This document shows positions 7,029 to 20,954 of a DNA stretch of 64,000 nt, piece after piece. Each line of letters begins with the position of its first letter. Positions within the stretch are counted from its first letter, which is position 1. The notes beneath the pieces are model-generated. The model was not told where the DNA came from and ran no database searches. It worked only from the letters and a program-made list of their open reading frames with translations. The translations under genes and the position numbers were made by a program. The stretch comes from Pseudomonas sediminis (GTDB lineage: Bacteria; Pseudomonadota; Gammaproteobacteria; Pseudomonadales; Pseudomonadaceae), in contig NZ_NIQU01000006.1 in the NCBI RefSeq assembly GCF_002741105.1, positions 124,001-188,000 of the forward strand, given 5' to 3'.

Positions 7029-8729
7029 ATGTATGAAAATCGATTCGATCCCACGCCCGTGGTTCTGATCGTCGACGATCAACCCACCGACGTCAGGATT
7101 TTGCAGGAGGCCGTTGGCGAGCTGGCACAGGTGCATATTGCCAACGATGGTCGCATGGCGCTGGAAGTGGCGCGGTTCTGCAGGCCCGACGTGGTACTGC
7201 TAGATATCGAGATGCCTGGCATGAGCGGCTTCGAGCTATGCCGCCTGATCAAGGCCGACGCCAAGCTGTGCGATGCAGCGATTCTTTTCGTGAGCGCCCA
7301 TACGCAGACGGAGAACGAAATCCAGGCGCTGGATCAAGGCGGCATCGATTTCATCCAGAAGCCGCTGAGCATCCCAGTAGCCCGAGCCCACGTCCGCGCC
7401 CACCTCAATCTGCGCACCGAGGCCAAGCGTCTGGCCTACTTCGATGCACTGACCGGCCTGCCCAATCGCATGCTGTTGCGTGATCGGGCCGAGCAGATGC
7501 TGCAGAAGGCCCGGCGCAACGGTGCCAGTCTCGCCCTGCTGTTGCTCGACCTGGACAATTTCAAGGGCATCAACGACTCATTGGGACACTCCGTGGGCGA
7601 CCTTATCCTCAAGGAAGTCGGCCGACGGCTGAATGACACGTCACGCCAGGTGGACACCGTCAGCCGCCAGGGTGGGGATGAATTCGTGATTCTGGTGAAC
7701 GATGTACAGCGCTCCGAGACCATCAGTGACTATGTCGAGCGTCTGCTGCAGATCATCGCCTTGCCCATGAGCATCGCCGGCAATCGCTACGATGTCACCG
7801 CCTGTGTCGGCATCAGCGTATTCCCTGTCGATGGCACGGACCTCGAAGCCCTCTATCGTCAGGCCGATGCCGCGATGTACCAGGCCAAGCAGGAAGGCCG
7901 AAATCGCTACCGCTTCTTTTCCCACAGCATCGAAAGCCAGGCTCGAGCCCGCCACCTGCTGGAGAGCCATATGCGCAGCGCCCTTGAGTCGGGCGTCTTC
8001 GAGGTGTTCTACCAACTGCGCTTCGACGTCCGTGACGAGCGCAGCTGCGGCATGGAGGCGCTGATTCGCTGGCGCCGAGACGAGGGTGAGTTGATCTCGC
8101 CAGCGGCGTTCATCCCGTTGGCCGAAGAGACCGGGCTGATCGTGCCGATCGGCAAGCAGGTGCTGCACAAGGCCTGCAGCGACGCCAAGCAGTTGCTCGA
8201 CATGGGCCAGCGTCTCTGCGTCGGCGTCAATATCTCGATGGTGCAATTTCGCGAAGAATCCTTCCTCGACATGATCAAGAAGGTGCTCCATGACACGGGG
8301 CTGCCGCCCGAACTGCTCGAACTGGAAATCACCGAGGGCGTGCTCGCACGCGACGTCGAGCAAGCACGCCGGCTACTTGAGGCCTTGAAAGAAATGGGCG
8401 TACGCATCGCCATCGACGATTTCGGTACCGGCTATTCGAGCCTTTCCTACTTGAAGAAGTTACCCATCGACGTGCTTAAGATCGATCAGAGCTTCGTTCG
8501 GGACATGCTCACTGACCACAGTGACGCGGCCATCATCGAAGCCATCGTGCGCATGGGCCAGGCTCTGGGTCTGGAGTTGGTGGCCGAAGGAGTGGAAAGC
8601 GAAAAGCAGTCAAGACAGTTGCTCGCCTTGGGCTGCGAGTTGATGCAGGGCTTTCATTACTGTCGACCCATGCCTTTCGAGCAGTTGTGTACCTTCATGG
8701 GTCTGACAACTGTCTGCGAGCACCAATGA
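7029..8729 (+). CDS. Response regulator with GGDEF and EAL domains
   Basis: A 566-residue cytoplasmic protein with three domains: REC (about residues 10-125, acidic DD near 17, phospho-acceptor Asp59 in LLDIEMPG, Lys in FIQKPLS), GGDEF (about 135-295, intact GGDEF at 215-219) and EAL (about 310-560, EAL at 343-345). The EAL domain keeps the catalytic acidic residues in ELEITEG, IDDFGTGYSS and AEGVES. It could therefore both make and break c-di-GMP, with the balance set by phosphorylation. It is the first gene of a three-gene operon; the hybrid kinase follows after 19 bases and is its obvious partner. ATG 7029 is preferred over an adjacent GTG. Confidence 0.93.
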   Translation: MYENRFDPTPVVLIVDDQPTDVRILQEAVGELAQVHIANDGRMALEVARFCRPDVVLLDIEMPGMSGFELCRLIKADAKLCDAAILFVSAHTQTENEIQALDQGGIDFIQKPLSIPVARAHVRAHLNLRTEAKRLAYFDALTGLPNRMLLRDRAEQMLQKARRNGASLALLLLDLDNFKGINDSLGHSVGDLILKEVGRRLNDTSRQVDTVSRQGGDEFVILVNDVQRSETISDYVERLLQIIALPMSIAGNRYDVTACVGISVFPVDGTDLEALYRQADAAMYQAKQEGRNRYRFFSHSIESQARARHLLESHMRSALESGVFEVFYQLRFDVRDERSCGMEALIRWRRDEGELISPAAFIPLAEETGLIVPIGKQVLHKACSDAKQLLDMGQRLCVGVNISMVQFREESFLDMIKKVLHDTGLPPELLELEITEGVLARDVEQARRLLEALKEMGVRIAIDDFGTGYSSLSYLKKLPIDVLKIDQSFVRDMLTDHSDAAIIEAIVRMGQALGLELVAEGVESEKQSRQLLALGCELMQGFHYCRPMPFEQLCTFMGLTTVCEHQ

Positions 8730-8748
8730 GCCAAAGGAAACCAACGTT

Positions 8749-13200
<4,452 letters not shown>

Positions 13201-13201
13201 T

Positions 13202-14134
13202 TTGGAGCGACTGAAACCCTACCTGCACAAACGTCCTAAACTGCTGATCGTCGACGATCAGCCGTTGAACATCCGATTGCTGCACGAGTTGTTTCGCAAC
13301 GATTGTGACGTGTACATGGCCACCAGCGGGGAACAGGCACTGGCGATGAGCAGTGACCTCCTCCCGGACCTGATCCTGCTCGATGTGATCATGGCCGACA
13401 TGGACGGCCATGAAGTCTGTAGACGCCTGAAAGCGACGGCAGAGACCAGCGAGATTCCTATAATCTTCGTCACCGGCAAGGATCATGAGGACGACGAAAC
13501 CATTGGTTTCGAGCTGGGCGCAGTGGACTACATCCGCAAGCCCTTCCATTCGGTGGTGGTGCGCGCCCGCGTGATGAATCACCTTAAACTGAAATTGCAG
13601 AGTGACTTGCTGCGCGAGATGGCCATGCTCGATGGCCTGACCGGTATCCCAAACCGGCGCAGTTTCGACGAACGCTTCGAGTCGATCCGTGCACACGCCT
13701 TGCGCGCGCAGCGCCCACTGTCACTGCTGATGATCGACGTCGACTACTTCAAGAAGTACAACGACCTCTACGGTCATATGCGTGGCGACCAGTGTCTGCG
13801 CGACGTCGCTCAGGCCCTGAATGGCAACTTACGCCGCCCTCACGACCTGGTCGGACGCTTCGGCGGCGAGGAGTTCGCCGTACTGCTGCCCGATACCGAT
13901 GAAGCCGGTGCTCTGACCGTAGCCGAGCAGTTGCACTCAGCCATTGCACGTCTCGATATCGAACACCGTGCCTCAGACGTAGCCGACAGAGTCAGCCTGT
14001 CCATCGGCGCCGCGACCCGTCTGCCGACCTCGACGGCCAGCCTGGAGCAGCATCTGCAATGGGCCGACGAACAGCTCTATCGCGCCAAGAGCGAAGGTCG
14101 CAATCGCACCTGCATCCAGAGCTACGGGGCCTAA
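13202..14134 (+). CDS. Response regulator diguanylate cyclase (REC-GGDEF)
   Basis: A 310-residue cytoplasmic response regulator. The REC domain (about residues 13-130) has DDQ at the acidic pocket, phospho-acceptor Asp61 (LLDVIMADMDG) and Lys in YIRKPF. The GGDEF domain (about 145-305) carries the active variant GGEEF at 221-225. It should make c-di-GMP when phosphorylated. The only sensible start is a TTG at 13202, with AGAGGGGGA 6 bases upstream and one base between it and the previous stop, so translation is probably coupled to the kinase gene. It is the third gene of the operon and a likely target of that kinase's HPt domain. Confidence 0.92.
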   Translation: MERLKPYLHKRPKLLIVDDQPLNIRLLHELFRNDCDVYMATSGEQALAMSSDLLPDLILLDVIMADMDGHEVCRRLKATAETSEIPIIFVTGKDHEDDETIGFELGAVDYIRKPFHSVVVRARVMNHLKLKLQSDLLREMAMLDGLTGIPNRRSFDERFESIRAHALRAQRPLSLLMIDVDYFKKYNDLYGHMRGDQCLRDVAQALNGNLRRPHDLVGRFGGEEFAVLLPDTDEAGALTVAEQLHSAIARLDIEHRASDVADRVSLSIGAATRLPTSTASLEQHLQWADEQLYRAKSEGRNRTCIQSYGA

Positions 14135-14139
14135 CAAGC

Positions 14140-16173
14140 CTAGAGATCCAGCTGCAATGGCTCGCCCTGCGCCGGCACCGCGCAGCAGATCAGCACACCA
14201 TCGCCTTCCGGCAACTCGGCTGGCGGGTTCGGATAATGCACCTGGCCGCTGATCAGTCGCGTCTTGCAGGTGCCGCAAGAACCACCACGGCAGCTGAACT
14301 CTGGCGTCAGGCCCCGGCTTTCTGCCAGTTCCAGCAGGCTGCCACCCTCCGGCATCCAGCGTGCTTCCTTGGCCGAAGTGGTGAAGTACACCGGCACCGG
14401 CTCGGTTGCCGCTGGCGGCTGCACGAAAGCAGTCACCTGCCCGTCCGTACGACGCGTCAGGGTCGAGGGGCCGAACGCCTCGGCATGGATGCGCGCATCG
14501 GCGACGTTCAGATCGCGCAAGCCATCGTAGATCGCCTGGGTAAAGGCGGCCGGGCCGCACAGGTAGAAATCGTAATCGTCGAACGACAGCGCCGCCTTGA
14601 TCTGCTCCATCTCGATGCGTCCATGCTGCTCATAGTCGCGTCCGAGCACTGCGTTCTGCTCCGGTGCACTGAGGGCACGATGCACGCGCAGCAGGCCATC
14701 AGCACGTTGCACCAACTCGCGCAGCTCGACCTGGAACGGCAGGTCGCTCAGCGTCCGTGCCCCCTGGAAGAAATGGATGCGCTTGCCCTGCCCCAGCGCC
14801 ACCTGCTCGCGCAGCATCGACAGCAGCGGCGTGATACCGACACCGGCACCGATCAGCACCAGCGGCCGATGAGTGTCACTGTTGAGAGTGAAGCTGCCCA
14901 GTGGCGGACGCACTTCCAGCACATCACCAACCTGAAGCTGTTCGTGCAGGTGCCGCGAGACCACCCCCTGCGCCTTGACGCTGATGCGCAACTGACCGTC
15001 CGATGGAGCACTCGACAGGCTGTAGGTACGCAGCAGGGTTTCACCCGTAACAGTGGTGATGCGAATGGGCAGGTGCTGACCGGCGGCGAAGCGCGGTGCA
15101 ACGCCCTGCTCCGGCGCCAGCACGAACGAGCGGATATCGGCGCTCTCCTGCTGCTGATGCTGCACGCGCCAGCGCTGCCACTGGTTGCGCTGCTCACGCT
15201 CGCGCAGGCGCGCATCGGTTTCTGCCCAGGTGCCGGTCATCAGGCTGGTCGGTGCATATTCCTCGAAGGCCCAACGCAATGAGGTCGAGGACGGACGCAG
15301 CACCACCTGCTCGACGTCGAGGGTCCATAGCCGTTCGGCCCCCTCGAAGAGGTTGATCAGCGGGCTGTCGAGAAGGATTTCGGCGCGTCCGCCCAGTTGC
15401 AGCACGTCACCCGTGGCGAAGTCGACGAACAGCAGGCCGGCGCGCGGATTGACGGTGAGATTGCCCAGCGTGTTGAAGAACAGGTTGCCGGCGTAGTCGG
15501 GAATGGTCAGGCGATTGCCCTCTACCCGCACGAAGCCAGCGCGACCGCCCCGGTGCGAGACGTCCACCGAGCGGCGGCCATCGTCATGCTCGACATAACT
15601 GGCGACGAAGAAGGTGTCAGCGCTACGGATCATCTCGGCAGTACGCGCATCCAGTTCGGTCGCCTCCAGACGTTCGACGCCCCGCTCGGGTACGCGGCGG
15701 TAATGGCGCAGCTGGATGTACTGCGGGCAATTGCCGAAGGAATGCTCCACGGTGATGTCCAGACGCTGTGCCGATGCCTGATGAATATGCCCGTTGATGC
15801 GATTGCGCCGCCGCGAATGCAGCTCGATGCCAAGCAGGCCAATGGCTTCTCCGCTGACCAGGCCGGCGGTGGCCGGATCGAGCGGATCGAGCGCCATGGC
15901 GGCCAAGTCGAACGACAGCTGACGTGGATCGGACGAGGTGACGAAACCCTCCTCGCCCTCGATCAACGTGGCCCAGGGCTGGCCTGCGCCATCCACAGCA
16001 CCCGCGATCATGAACGGCAACTGATGGTAGAACTCGCGATGCTGATCCGGCATGTAGTCACGGATCACCTTCTGCCCGAGCACTTCCATGCGTTCGCCGA
16101 CGCCGACCTTTTCCTGCAGTTGCTTTTCACCGGCATGCCAGGGCGAGTGCCGATGGCTGGGGAGCTGTTGCAT
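14140..16173 (-). CDS. PNPOx-like / flavodoxin reductase / 2Fe-2S ferredoxin fusion protein
   Basis: A 677-residue cytoplasmic fusion. The first half (about 20-300) is a pyridoxamine-phosphate-oxidase-like split barrel (FMIAGAVDGAGQPWATLIEG; LTVNPRAGLLFVDF). Next come an FAD-binding domain (about 315-415, RTYSLSSAP), an NAD-binding domain (about 420-545, LIGAGVGITPLLSM) and a C-terminal plant-type 2Fe-2S ferredoxin domain with CRGGSCGTCKT and a later CC. It should pass electrons from NAD(P)H via FAD and 2Fe-2S to a flavin or other acceptor in the barrel. Start 16173 has GGAGG 8 bases upstream. A GST gene precedes it by 53 bases; the two are probably cotranscribed. The substrate is unknown. 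Confidence 0.9.
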   Translation of the reverse strand: MQQLPSHRHSPWHAGEKQLQEKVGVGERMEVLGQKVIRDYMPDQHREFYHQLPFMIAGAVDGAGQPWATLIEGEEGFVTSSDPRQLSFDLAAMALDPLDPATAGLVSGEAIGLLGIELHSRRRNRINGHIHQASAQRLDITVEHSFGNCPQYIQLRHYRRVPERGVERLEATELDARTAEMIRSADTFFVASYVEHDDGRRSVDVSHRGGRAGFVRVEGNRLTIPDYAGNLFFNTLGNLTVNPRAGLLFVDFATGDVLQLGGRAEILLDSPLINLFEGAERLWTLDVEQVVLRPSSTSLRWAFEEYAPTSLMTGTWAETDARLREREQRNQWQRWRVQHQQQESADIRSFVLAPEQGVAPRFAAGQHLPIRITTVTGETLLRTYSLSSAPSDGQLRISVKAQGVVSRHLHEQLQVGDVLEVRPPLGSFTLNSDTHRPLVLIGAGVGITPLLSMLREQVALGQGKRIHFFQGARTLSDLPFQVELRELVQRADGLLRVHRALSAPEQNAVLGRDYEQHGRIEMEQIKAALSFDDYDFYLCGPAAFTQAIYDGLRDLNVADARIHAEAFGPSTLTRRTDGQVTAFVQPPAATEPVPVYFTTSAKEARWMPEGGSLLELAESRGLTPEFSCRGGSCGTCKTRLISGQVHYPNPPAELPEGDGVLICCAVPAQGEPLQLDL

Positions 16174-16226
16174 GTTCTGTCCTCCACGCAAGAAGCTGCC
16201 GAGTGATCCCGGCAGCTATCGGCGAC

Positions 16227-16853
16227 TCAGGCTTGCAAGCCGGCGGCGGTACGCGGCATCGGTACGAAACCCGGCAGTGCCTCGATGCGTGCCAGCCAGG
16301 CGCGGATGTTCGGATAGGGTTCCAGCGAGACGTTGCCCTCCGGCGCGTGGGCAATGTAGGAGTAGTTGGCGACATCGGCGATGCTCGGCTTGTCGCCGGT
16401 GAGGAATGGGGTTTCGCCCAGCTCGCCTTCCATCACGGTGAACAGCGCATGGGCGCGATTGATCACTTCTTCGGTGTTGAACGAGGCGCCGAATACGGTG
16501 ACGAGGCGCGCAGCTGCGGGGCCGAACGCTACCAAACCGGCGGCCACCGACAACCAGCGCTGCACGCGGGCGGCAGCAGCCGGCTCCTGCGGCAGCCAGT
16601 CGTCGTTGCCGTAACGTTTGGCCAGGTAGACGAGGATGGCGTTGGAATCGCTGACGATGGTGCCGCCGTCATCGATGGCCGGTACCTGGCCGAAGGGGTT
16701 GAGGGCAAGGAACTCGGGGGTCTTGTGCTCGCCCTTGGCCAGGTCGACGAAGATCAGCTCGGTGGGCAATTGCAGCAGCGAGAGCATCAGCTCGGCACGG
16801 TGGGCATGGCCGGAGCGCGGGAAGTTGTACAGCTTGATGGCGGGACGGGACAT
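16227..16853 (-). CDS. Glutathione S-transferase
   Basis: A 208-residue GST with an N-terminal thioredoxin-like domain (KLYNFPRSGHAHRAELML at the glutathione site; PFGQVPAIDDGGTIVSDSNAI with the cis-proline and Ser-binding region) and an all-helical C-terminal domain (FLTGDKPSIADVANYSYI). It likely conjugates glutathione to electrophiles in the cytoplasm. Start 16853 follows AAGGAG. It lies between two LysR genes upstream and the oxidoreductase fusion downstream on the same strand, so a joint role in xenobiotic or electrophile stress is plausible but inferred. Confidence 0.92.
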   Translation of the reverse strand: MSRPAIKLYNFPRSGHAHRAELMLSLLQLPTELIFVDLAKGEHKTPEFLALNPFGQVPAIDDGGTIVSDSNAILVYLAKRYGNDDWLPQEPAAAARVQRWLSVAAGLVAFGPAAARLVTVFGASFNTEEVINRAHALFTVMEGELGETPFLTGDKPSIADVANYSYIAHAPEGNVSLEPYPNIRAWLARIEALPGFVPMPRTAAGLQA

Positions 16854-17000
16854 GGCGATGACTCCTTCGAGCATGATTGGATAAGGTCACCGCGAGACGA
16901 CTGGCCTTCGCGACGATGGGACCATGTTGGCCTCATCCAATCTCGATAAGAATCACCACAAAGAACAATCCACTATTTCACTTTCTGCAATTTTCTCACG

Positions 17001-17891
17001 TCAGGCCTGAAACGCCGGATGAGCACGCAGGCGCGGCACGGCAAAGTCGAGGAAGCTACGTACCCGTCCCGCCGCCCGGCGTCCTTCGCGGTAATACAGC
17101 TGCACCGGCAAAGGCGCTGCGGCGAAGCTTTCCAGCACCGCCTGCAACTGCCCACTCTGCAACTCCTGATAGGCCTCATAGCTCAGGCAGCGGGTCAGGC
17201 CAAAACCGGCGAGCGCTGCGCGGATCGCAGCCTGCGGCGTGCTGCAGGTCAATCGCGGCGCGAGCTTCACCGCACCGTCCGCAAAACGCCATTCCCCCGC
17301 ATGACCGGTCGAAGAGCGGCCAATGGTGCGGTGCACATGCAGGGCTTGCGGACTTGCGGGCCAGCCCCAGCGCTGCAGATAGTCAGGTGTCGCACAGACC
17401 AGCGGTCGCGCCCATCCCAGCGGCACGGCAAAGCCGGACGAACTGGGCAAATGGCCGACCACCACGGCCAGGTCGATGCCCTCCTCCAGCAACCTGGGCG
17501 GCTCCTCGCGCGCCAAGGTAGCCAGGCTCACCTCGGGAAATGCCTCCAGGTAGTCGACTGCGATGGGGGTCAGCACCTGATGCGTCATCAATAGCGGCAG
17601 GGCCAGGTTCAGTTGTCCGACGGGGCTGGCATGCAGGCCGGCCACCGAGCGCTCGGCCTCCTCAACCCGCTGCAGGATGCGCTGACAGCTATCGGCGAAA
17701 GTCGCACCCGCCGCGCTCAGGCTCACACCGCGTGGCCCGCGCAGTAGCAAGGTGCTGTCCAGACGACTTTCCAGCGCAGCTACGGTACGCATCACCGTGG
17801 CCTGCGACAGCTGCAACTGGCGAGCAGCAGCGGCCAGGCTGCCCGCCTGGGCCACGACGAGGAAGACCTGCATCTCGCGGTGATGACTCAT
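17001..17891 (-). CDS. LysR family transcriptional regulator
   Basis: A 296-residue LysR-type regulator: N-terminal winged helix-turn-helix (residues 1-60, AAAARQLQLSQATVMRTVAA) followed by a periplasmic-binding-protein-like effector domain. Its ATG overlaps the stop of the next upstream LysR gene in an ATGA arrangement, implying translational coupling. A 147-base gap separates it from the GST gene, which may be its target. The effector is unknown. Confidence 0.9.
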   Translation of the reverse strand: MSHHREMQVFLVVAQAGSLAAAARQLQLSQATVMRTVAALESRLDSTLLLRGPRGVSLSAAGATFADSCQRILQRVEEAERSVAGLHASPVGQLNLALPLLMTHQVLTPIAVDYLEAFPEVSLATLAREEPPRLLEEGIDLAVVVGHLPSSSGFAVPLGWARPLVCATPDYLQRWGWPASPQALHVHRTIGRSSTGHAGEWRFADGAVKLAPRLTCSTPQAAIRAALAGFGLTRCLSYEAYQELQSGQLQAVLESFAAAPLPVQLYYREGRRAAGRVRSFLDFAVPRLRAHPAFQA

Positions 17892-18811
17892 GACACAGGC
17901 GCGGCTCCGGCCGCGCGCAGCGCTGGATCGGCGCGAAAACTGGCGGCGCAGTGGTCGACGAACGTACGCACCTTGGCCGACACCTGGCGGCCGCCCTGGT
18001 GAATGATGTGTACCGGCAAGGCGGGTGGCTCGAACGCTTCGAGTACCAGTTCGATCTCGCCGCGCGCCACCGCAGCGGCCACCTGGTAGGACAGCACGCG
18101 GGTATAACCCCAGCCCAACCGCGCTACACTGATCGCCGCCTGGTTGGAGCTGACAGTGAAGCGCGGCTGCGGCATGAAGCCGAACGGACCGTCGGCGCCG
18201 ACGAACTGCCAGTGCGACAGCAGGGTGCTGGCGCTGGACATGACGATGGGCGAATCGCGCAGCTCATCCGGGTGGCGCGGACGCCCGACGCGGTCGAGAA
18301 AATCTGGTGAGGCGCACACCACCGGGCGAATCTGCCCGACCTGCAATGCAGGGTGATCGCCCTCGGGCAGCGAGCCGATGCGCACGGCCACGTCGATGCC
18401 CTCCTCCATCATGTTCACCACGCGGTCGACCAGCAGCGCATTGACCTCCACATCCGGGTGGGTGTCGAGGTACTGGGCGATGCGTGGAATCAGGAACAGC
18501 TCACCGAACATCACCGGCGCCGTCACGGTGAGTCGTCCACGCGGGCGCACACTGCCACCAGCGGCCAGTTCCTCGGCTTCTTCCAGCTCCAGCAGGATGC
18601 GTCGACAGTCCTCGACATAACGCTGGCCGGCCTCGGTCAAACGCAGGCTGCGCGTGCTGCGCGCCAGCAACAGCGTGCCGAGGCGCGCTTCCAGCGCCGC
18701 GACGGCGCGGGTCACGCTAGGCGGCGAAATGCCCAGCAGCTTGGCGCCACCGGCGAAGCTTTCGGCCTCGGTCACTGCCAGCAGCACCCTCATTTCCTGA
18801 AACCGATCCAT
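17888..18811 (-). CDS. LysR family transcriptional regulator, coupled to the following LysR gene
   Basis: A 307-residue LysR regulator (MDRFQEMRVLLAVTEAESFA start; HTH GGAKLLGISPPSVTRAVAAL; effector domain to the C-terminus). The ATG at 18811 is preferred to a GTG two codons earlier because it begins the conserved N-terminus. Its stop overlaps the start of a second LysR gene by four bases. Tandem coupled LysR genes are unusual; the two proteins align through much of their length, so they may have arisen by duplication, and heteromeric or hierarchical regulation is possible. Confidence 0.9.
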   Translation of the reverse strand: MDRFQEMRVLLAVTEAESFAGGAKLLGISPPSVTRAVAALEARLGTLLLARSTRSLRLTEAGQRYVEDCRRILLELEEAEELAAGGSVRPRGRLTVTAPVMFGELFLIPRIAQYLDTHPDVEVNALLVDRVVNMMEEGIDVAVRIGSLPEGDHPALQVGQIRPVVCASPDFLDRVGRPRHPDELRDSPIVMSSASTLLSHWQFVGADGPFGFMPQPRFTVSSNQAAISVARLGWGYTRVLSYQVAAAVARGEIELVLEAFEPPALPVHIIHQGGRQVSAKVRTFVDHCAASFRADPALRAAGAAPVS

Positions 18812-18874
18812 CGTCACCGCCTGGTTTTCTGTTACACCGACGCAGCGTACCTCATGACGAGGCCACGTCCGGAC

Positions 18875-19495
18875 TCAGCGCCGGCTCAAGGCCAGACGCG
18901 CGGCGAAGAGGACGAAGATAAGCCCCGTGCTGCGATCCATCCATTTGATCACCGCCGTACGCCGCAGCCAGTGGCCGAGCGGCTGGGTAGCGCCGATCAG
19001 CAAAAGCGCCCAGACCAGGCTGAGCGCCACATGGATGCCCACCAGACCGAATGTCCAGGCGATCAGCGGCTGCCCCTGCGGAATGAACTGCGGCAGAAAA
19101 GACACGTAGAAAATCCCTACCTTGGGGTTGAGCACATTACCCAGCAGGCCGCGCAGGAACCAGTTGGCACCGGACTGGCCGCCGGCCTGCGCCGGAGCCA
19201 ATGAGGTGCGCGGGCGCAGCAGCATGTTCAGCCCGAGCCAGGCCAGATACGCCGCACCGCAATACTTGAGGAGGTTGTAGCCGAATTCGGACACCGCCAG
19301 CAGCGCGCCTAAGCCGAAGGCCACCGCGGCGCCCCAGAGCAGGCAACCGGCATTGATGCCCAGCGCCGCACGAAACGCCTGCTGCCGGCCCTCGACCGCA
19401 GCGGTGCGCAACACCAGCGCCGTGTCGATCCCCGGCGTCAGGGTCAGCAGCGTGGCCGCCAGGGTGAAGGCGATCAGGTTTTCGGCATAGGGCAT
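18875..19495 (-). CDS. LysE/RhtB family amino-acid exporter
   Basis: A 206-residue inner-membrane protein with about six hydrophobic segments. The family signature LTPGIDTALVLRTA lies near the N-terminus and NPKVGIFYVSFLPQFI in the middle. LysE/RhtB proteins export amino acids or their analogues by proton antiport; the substrate cannot be told. Start 19495 opens with MPYAENLIAFTLAAT and has GGAG upstream. It lies downstream of the thiolase gene, but a strong hairpin repeat separates them, so it probably has its own promoter. Confidence 0.88.
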   Translation of the reverse strand: MPYAENLIAFTLAATLLTLTPGIDTALVLRTAAVEGRQQAFRAALGINAGCLLWGAAVAFGLGALLAVSEFGYNLLKYCGAAYLAWLGLNMLLRPRTSLAPAQAGGQSGANWFLRGLLGNVLNPKVGIFYVSFLPQFIPQGQPLIAWTFGLVGIHVALSLVWALLLIGATQPLGHWLRRTAVIKWMDRSTGLIFVLFAARLALSRR

Positions 19496-19552
19496 CGGCA
19501 GGCGCTCCGTCCACTGGGCAGAGCGCGAGTATAAACAGCGCATCGTTCAAAC

Positions 19553-19618
19553 CGTAGGGTGCGCCGTGCGCACCGCCAACAACCGGGAAACAACCCGGTG
19601 CGCACAGCGCACCCTACG
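19553..19618. repeat. REP-like inverted repeat (23-bp arms), probable terminator of thiolase gene
   Basis: Arms 19553-19575 and 19596-19618 are complementary with one mismatch and flank a 20-base spacer. Each arm contains GTAGGGTGCGC and its complement, a motif I know as a dispersed repeat in Pseudomonas. It starts one base after the thiolase stop codon, so it may end that transcript. A shorter relative lies at 52636-52652. Confidence 0.75.
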
Positions 19619-19619
19619 T

Positions 19620-20807
19620 TTATCCGCGATACGCCTCGAACAGCCCCGTAGCACCCATGCCGCCACCGACGCACATGGTGACGATGCCGTAGCGCAGTTC
19701 GCGGCGCTGCAGCTCACGCACCAGGTGGCCGACCTGGCGCGAGCCGGTCATGCCGAACGGGTGGCCGATGGAGATGGAACCGCCGTTGACGTTGTACTTC
19801 TCGTTGTCGATCCCGAGCGTATCGCGGCAGTACAGACACTGCGAAGCGAACGCCTCGTTGAGCTCCCACAGGTCGATGTCGGCCACACTCAGGCCCTTGG
19901 CCTTGAGCAGCTTGGGCACCGAGAACACCGGGCCGATGCCCATCTCGTCCGGCTCGCAACCGGCCACGGTAAAGCCGCGGAAATAGGCCCTGGGCTTGAG
20001 GCCCAGCTCCAGCGCCTTTTCCAGACTCATCATCAGGGTCATGGAGGCACCGTCGGACAGTTGCGAGGCGTTGCCGGCTGTCACGCTGCCAGCCGGGTCG
20101 AACGCCGGTTGCAGCTTGGCCAGGGATTCGATGGTGGTGTCCGGGCGGTTGCAGTCATCCGCCTCGACCACGCCGTCGACGATCTTCTTCTCGCCGGTGG
20201 CCTTGTCTTCGACCTGATACTTCACCGTCATCGGCACGATTTCGTCGGCGAACAGGCCTTCGGCCTGAGCCCGCGCGGTGCGCTGCTGGCTCTGCAGGGC
20301 ATAGGCATCCTGGGCTTCGCGGGTGATGCCGTAGCGGTTGGCGACGATCTCGGCAGTCTTGCCCATGGGGTAATAAATGCCCGGATTGTCCTTTTGCAGC
20401 AGCGGGTTGAACAGGTTGTCCATGTTCATGCTTTTCAGGGTCATGGTGATGGACTCGACACCGCCGGCAACGATGATGTCGCTGCAGCCGGATGCCACCT
20501 GGTTGGCGGCGATGGCGATGGCCTGCAGGCCCGAGGAGCAGAAGCGGTTGAGGGTCATGCCAGCCACCGGATTGCCGAGGCGCGAGAGCACGGCGACGTT
20601 GCGGCCGATGTTCATGCCCTGCGCGCCCTCGTTGGAGCCAGCGCCGACGATGCAGTCATCGACCAGCTTCGGGTCGATGCCGTTGCGCACCAGCAACGCA
20701 TCGACGCAGTGAGCGGCCATGTCGTCCGGCCGGGTCATATTGAACTTGCCGCGGAAGGACTTGGCCAGGCCAGTCCGGACGCTATCGACGATCACCACTT
20801 CACGCAT
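19620..20807 (-). CDS. Acetyl-CoA acetyltransferase / thiolase
   Basis: A 395-residue thiolase that condenses or cleaves acyl-CoA using acetyl-CoA. The catalytic residues are visible: nucleophilic Cys90 in NRFCSSG, the His in GHPFGMTGSR, and the second Cys in MCVGGGMG near the C-terminus. Length is normal for the family. The start at 20807 has GAGGTG upstream. The gene stands alone, with no adjacent hydroxyacyl-CoA dehydrogenase, so its pathway (fatty acid oxidation, acetoacetyl-CoA or polyhydroxybutyrate precursor) is not decided by context. Confidence 0.9.
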   Translation of the reverse strand: MREVVIVDSVRTGLAKSFRGKFNMTRPDDMAAHCVDALLVRNGIDPKLVDDCIVGAGSNEGAQGMNIGRNVAVLSRLGNPVAGMTLNRFCSSGLQAIAIAANQVASGCSDIIVAGGVESITMTLKSMNMDNLFNPLLQKDNPGIYYPMGKTAEIVANRYGITREAQDAYALQSQQRTARAQAEGLFADEIVPMTVKYQVEDKATGEKKIVDGVVEADDCNRPDTTIESLAKLQPAFDPAGSVTAGNASQLSDGASMTLMMSLEKALELGLKPRAYFRGFTVAGCEPDEMGIGPVFSVPKLLKAKGLSVADIDLWELNEAFASQCLYCRDTLGIDNEKYNVNGGSISIGHPFGMTGSRQVGHLVRELQRRELRYGIVTMCVGGGMGATGLFEAYRG

Positions 20808-20954
20808 GACGCACCTCGTTGTTATTGGATGGCGAATGGCGTGAAGATAAATCCAGCCGATCCCCGGGCGCGACCATCATTGATCTGGCGTATACGGGGC
20901 GATGTCGGGGCGGTGCCCGGATGCAATCCGGGGGCCATCGGGAACGAAACAAAA

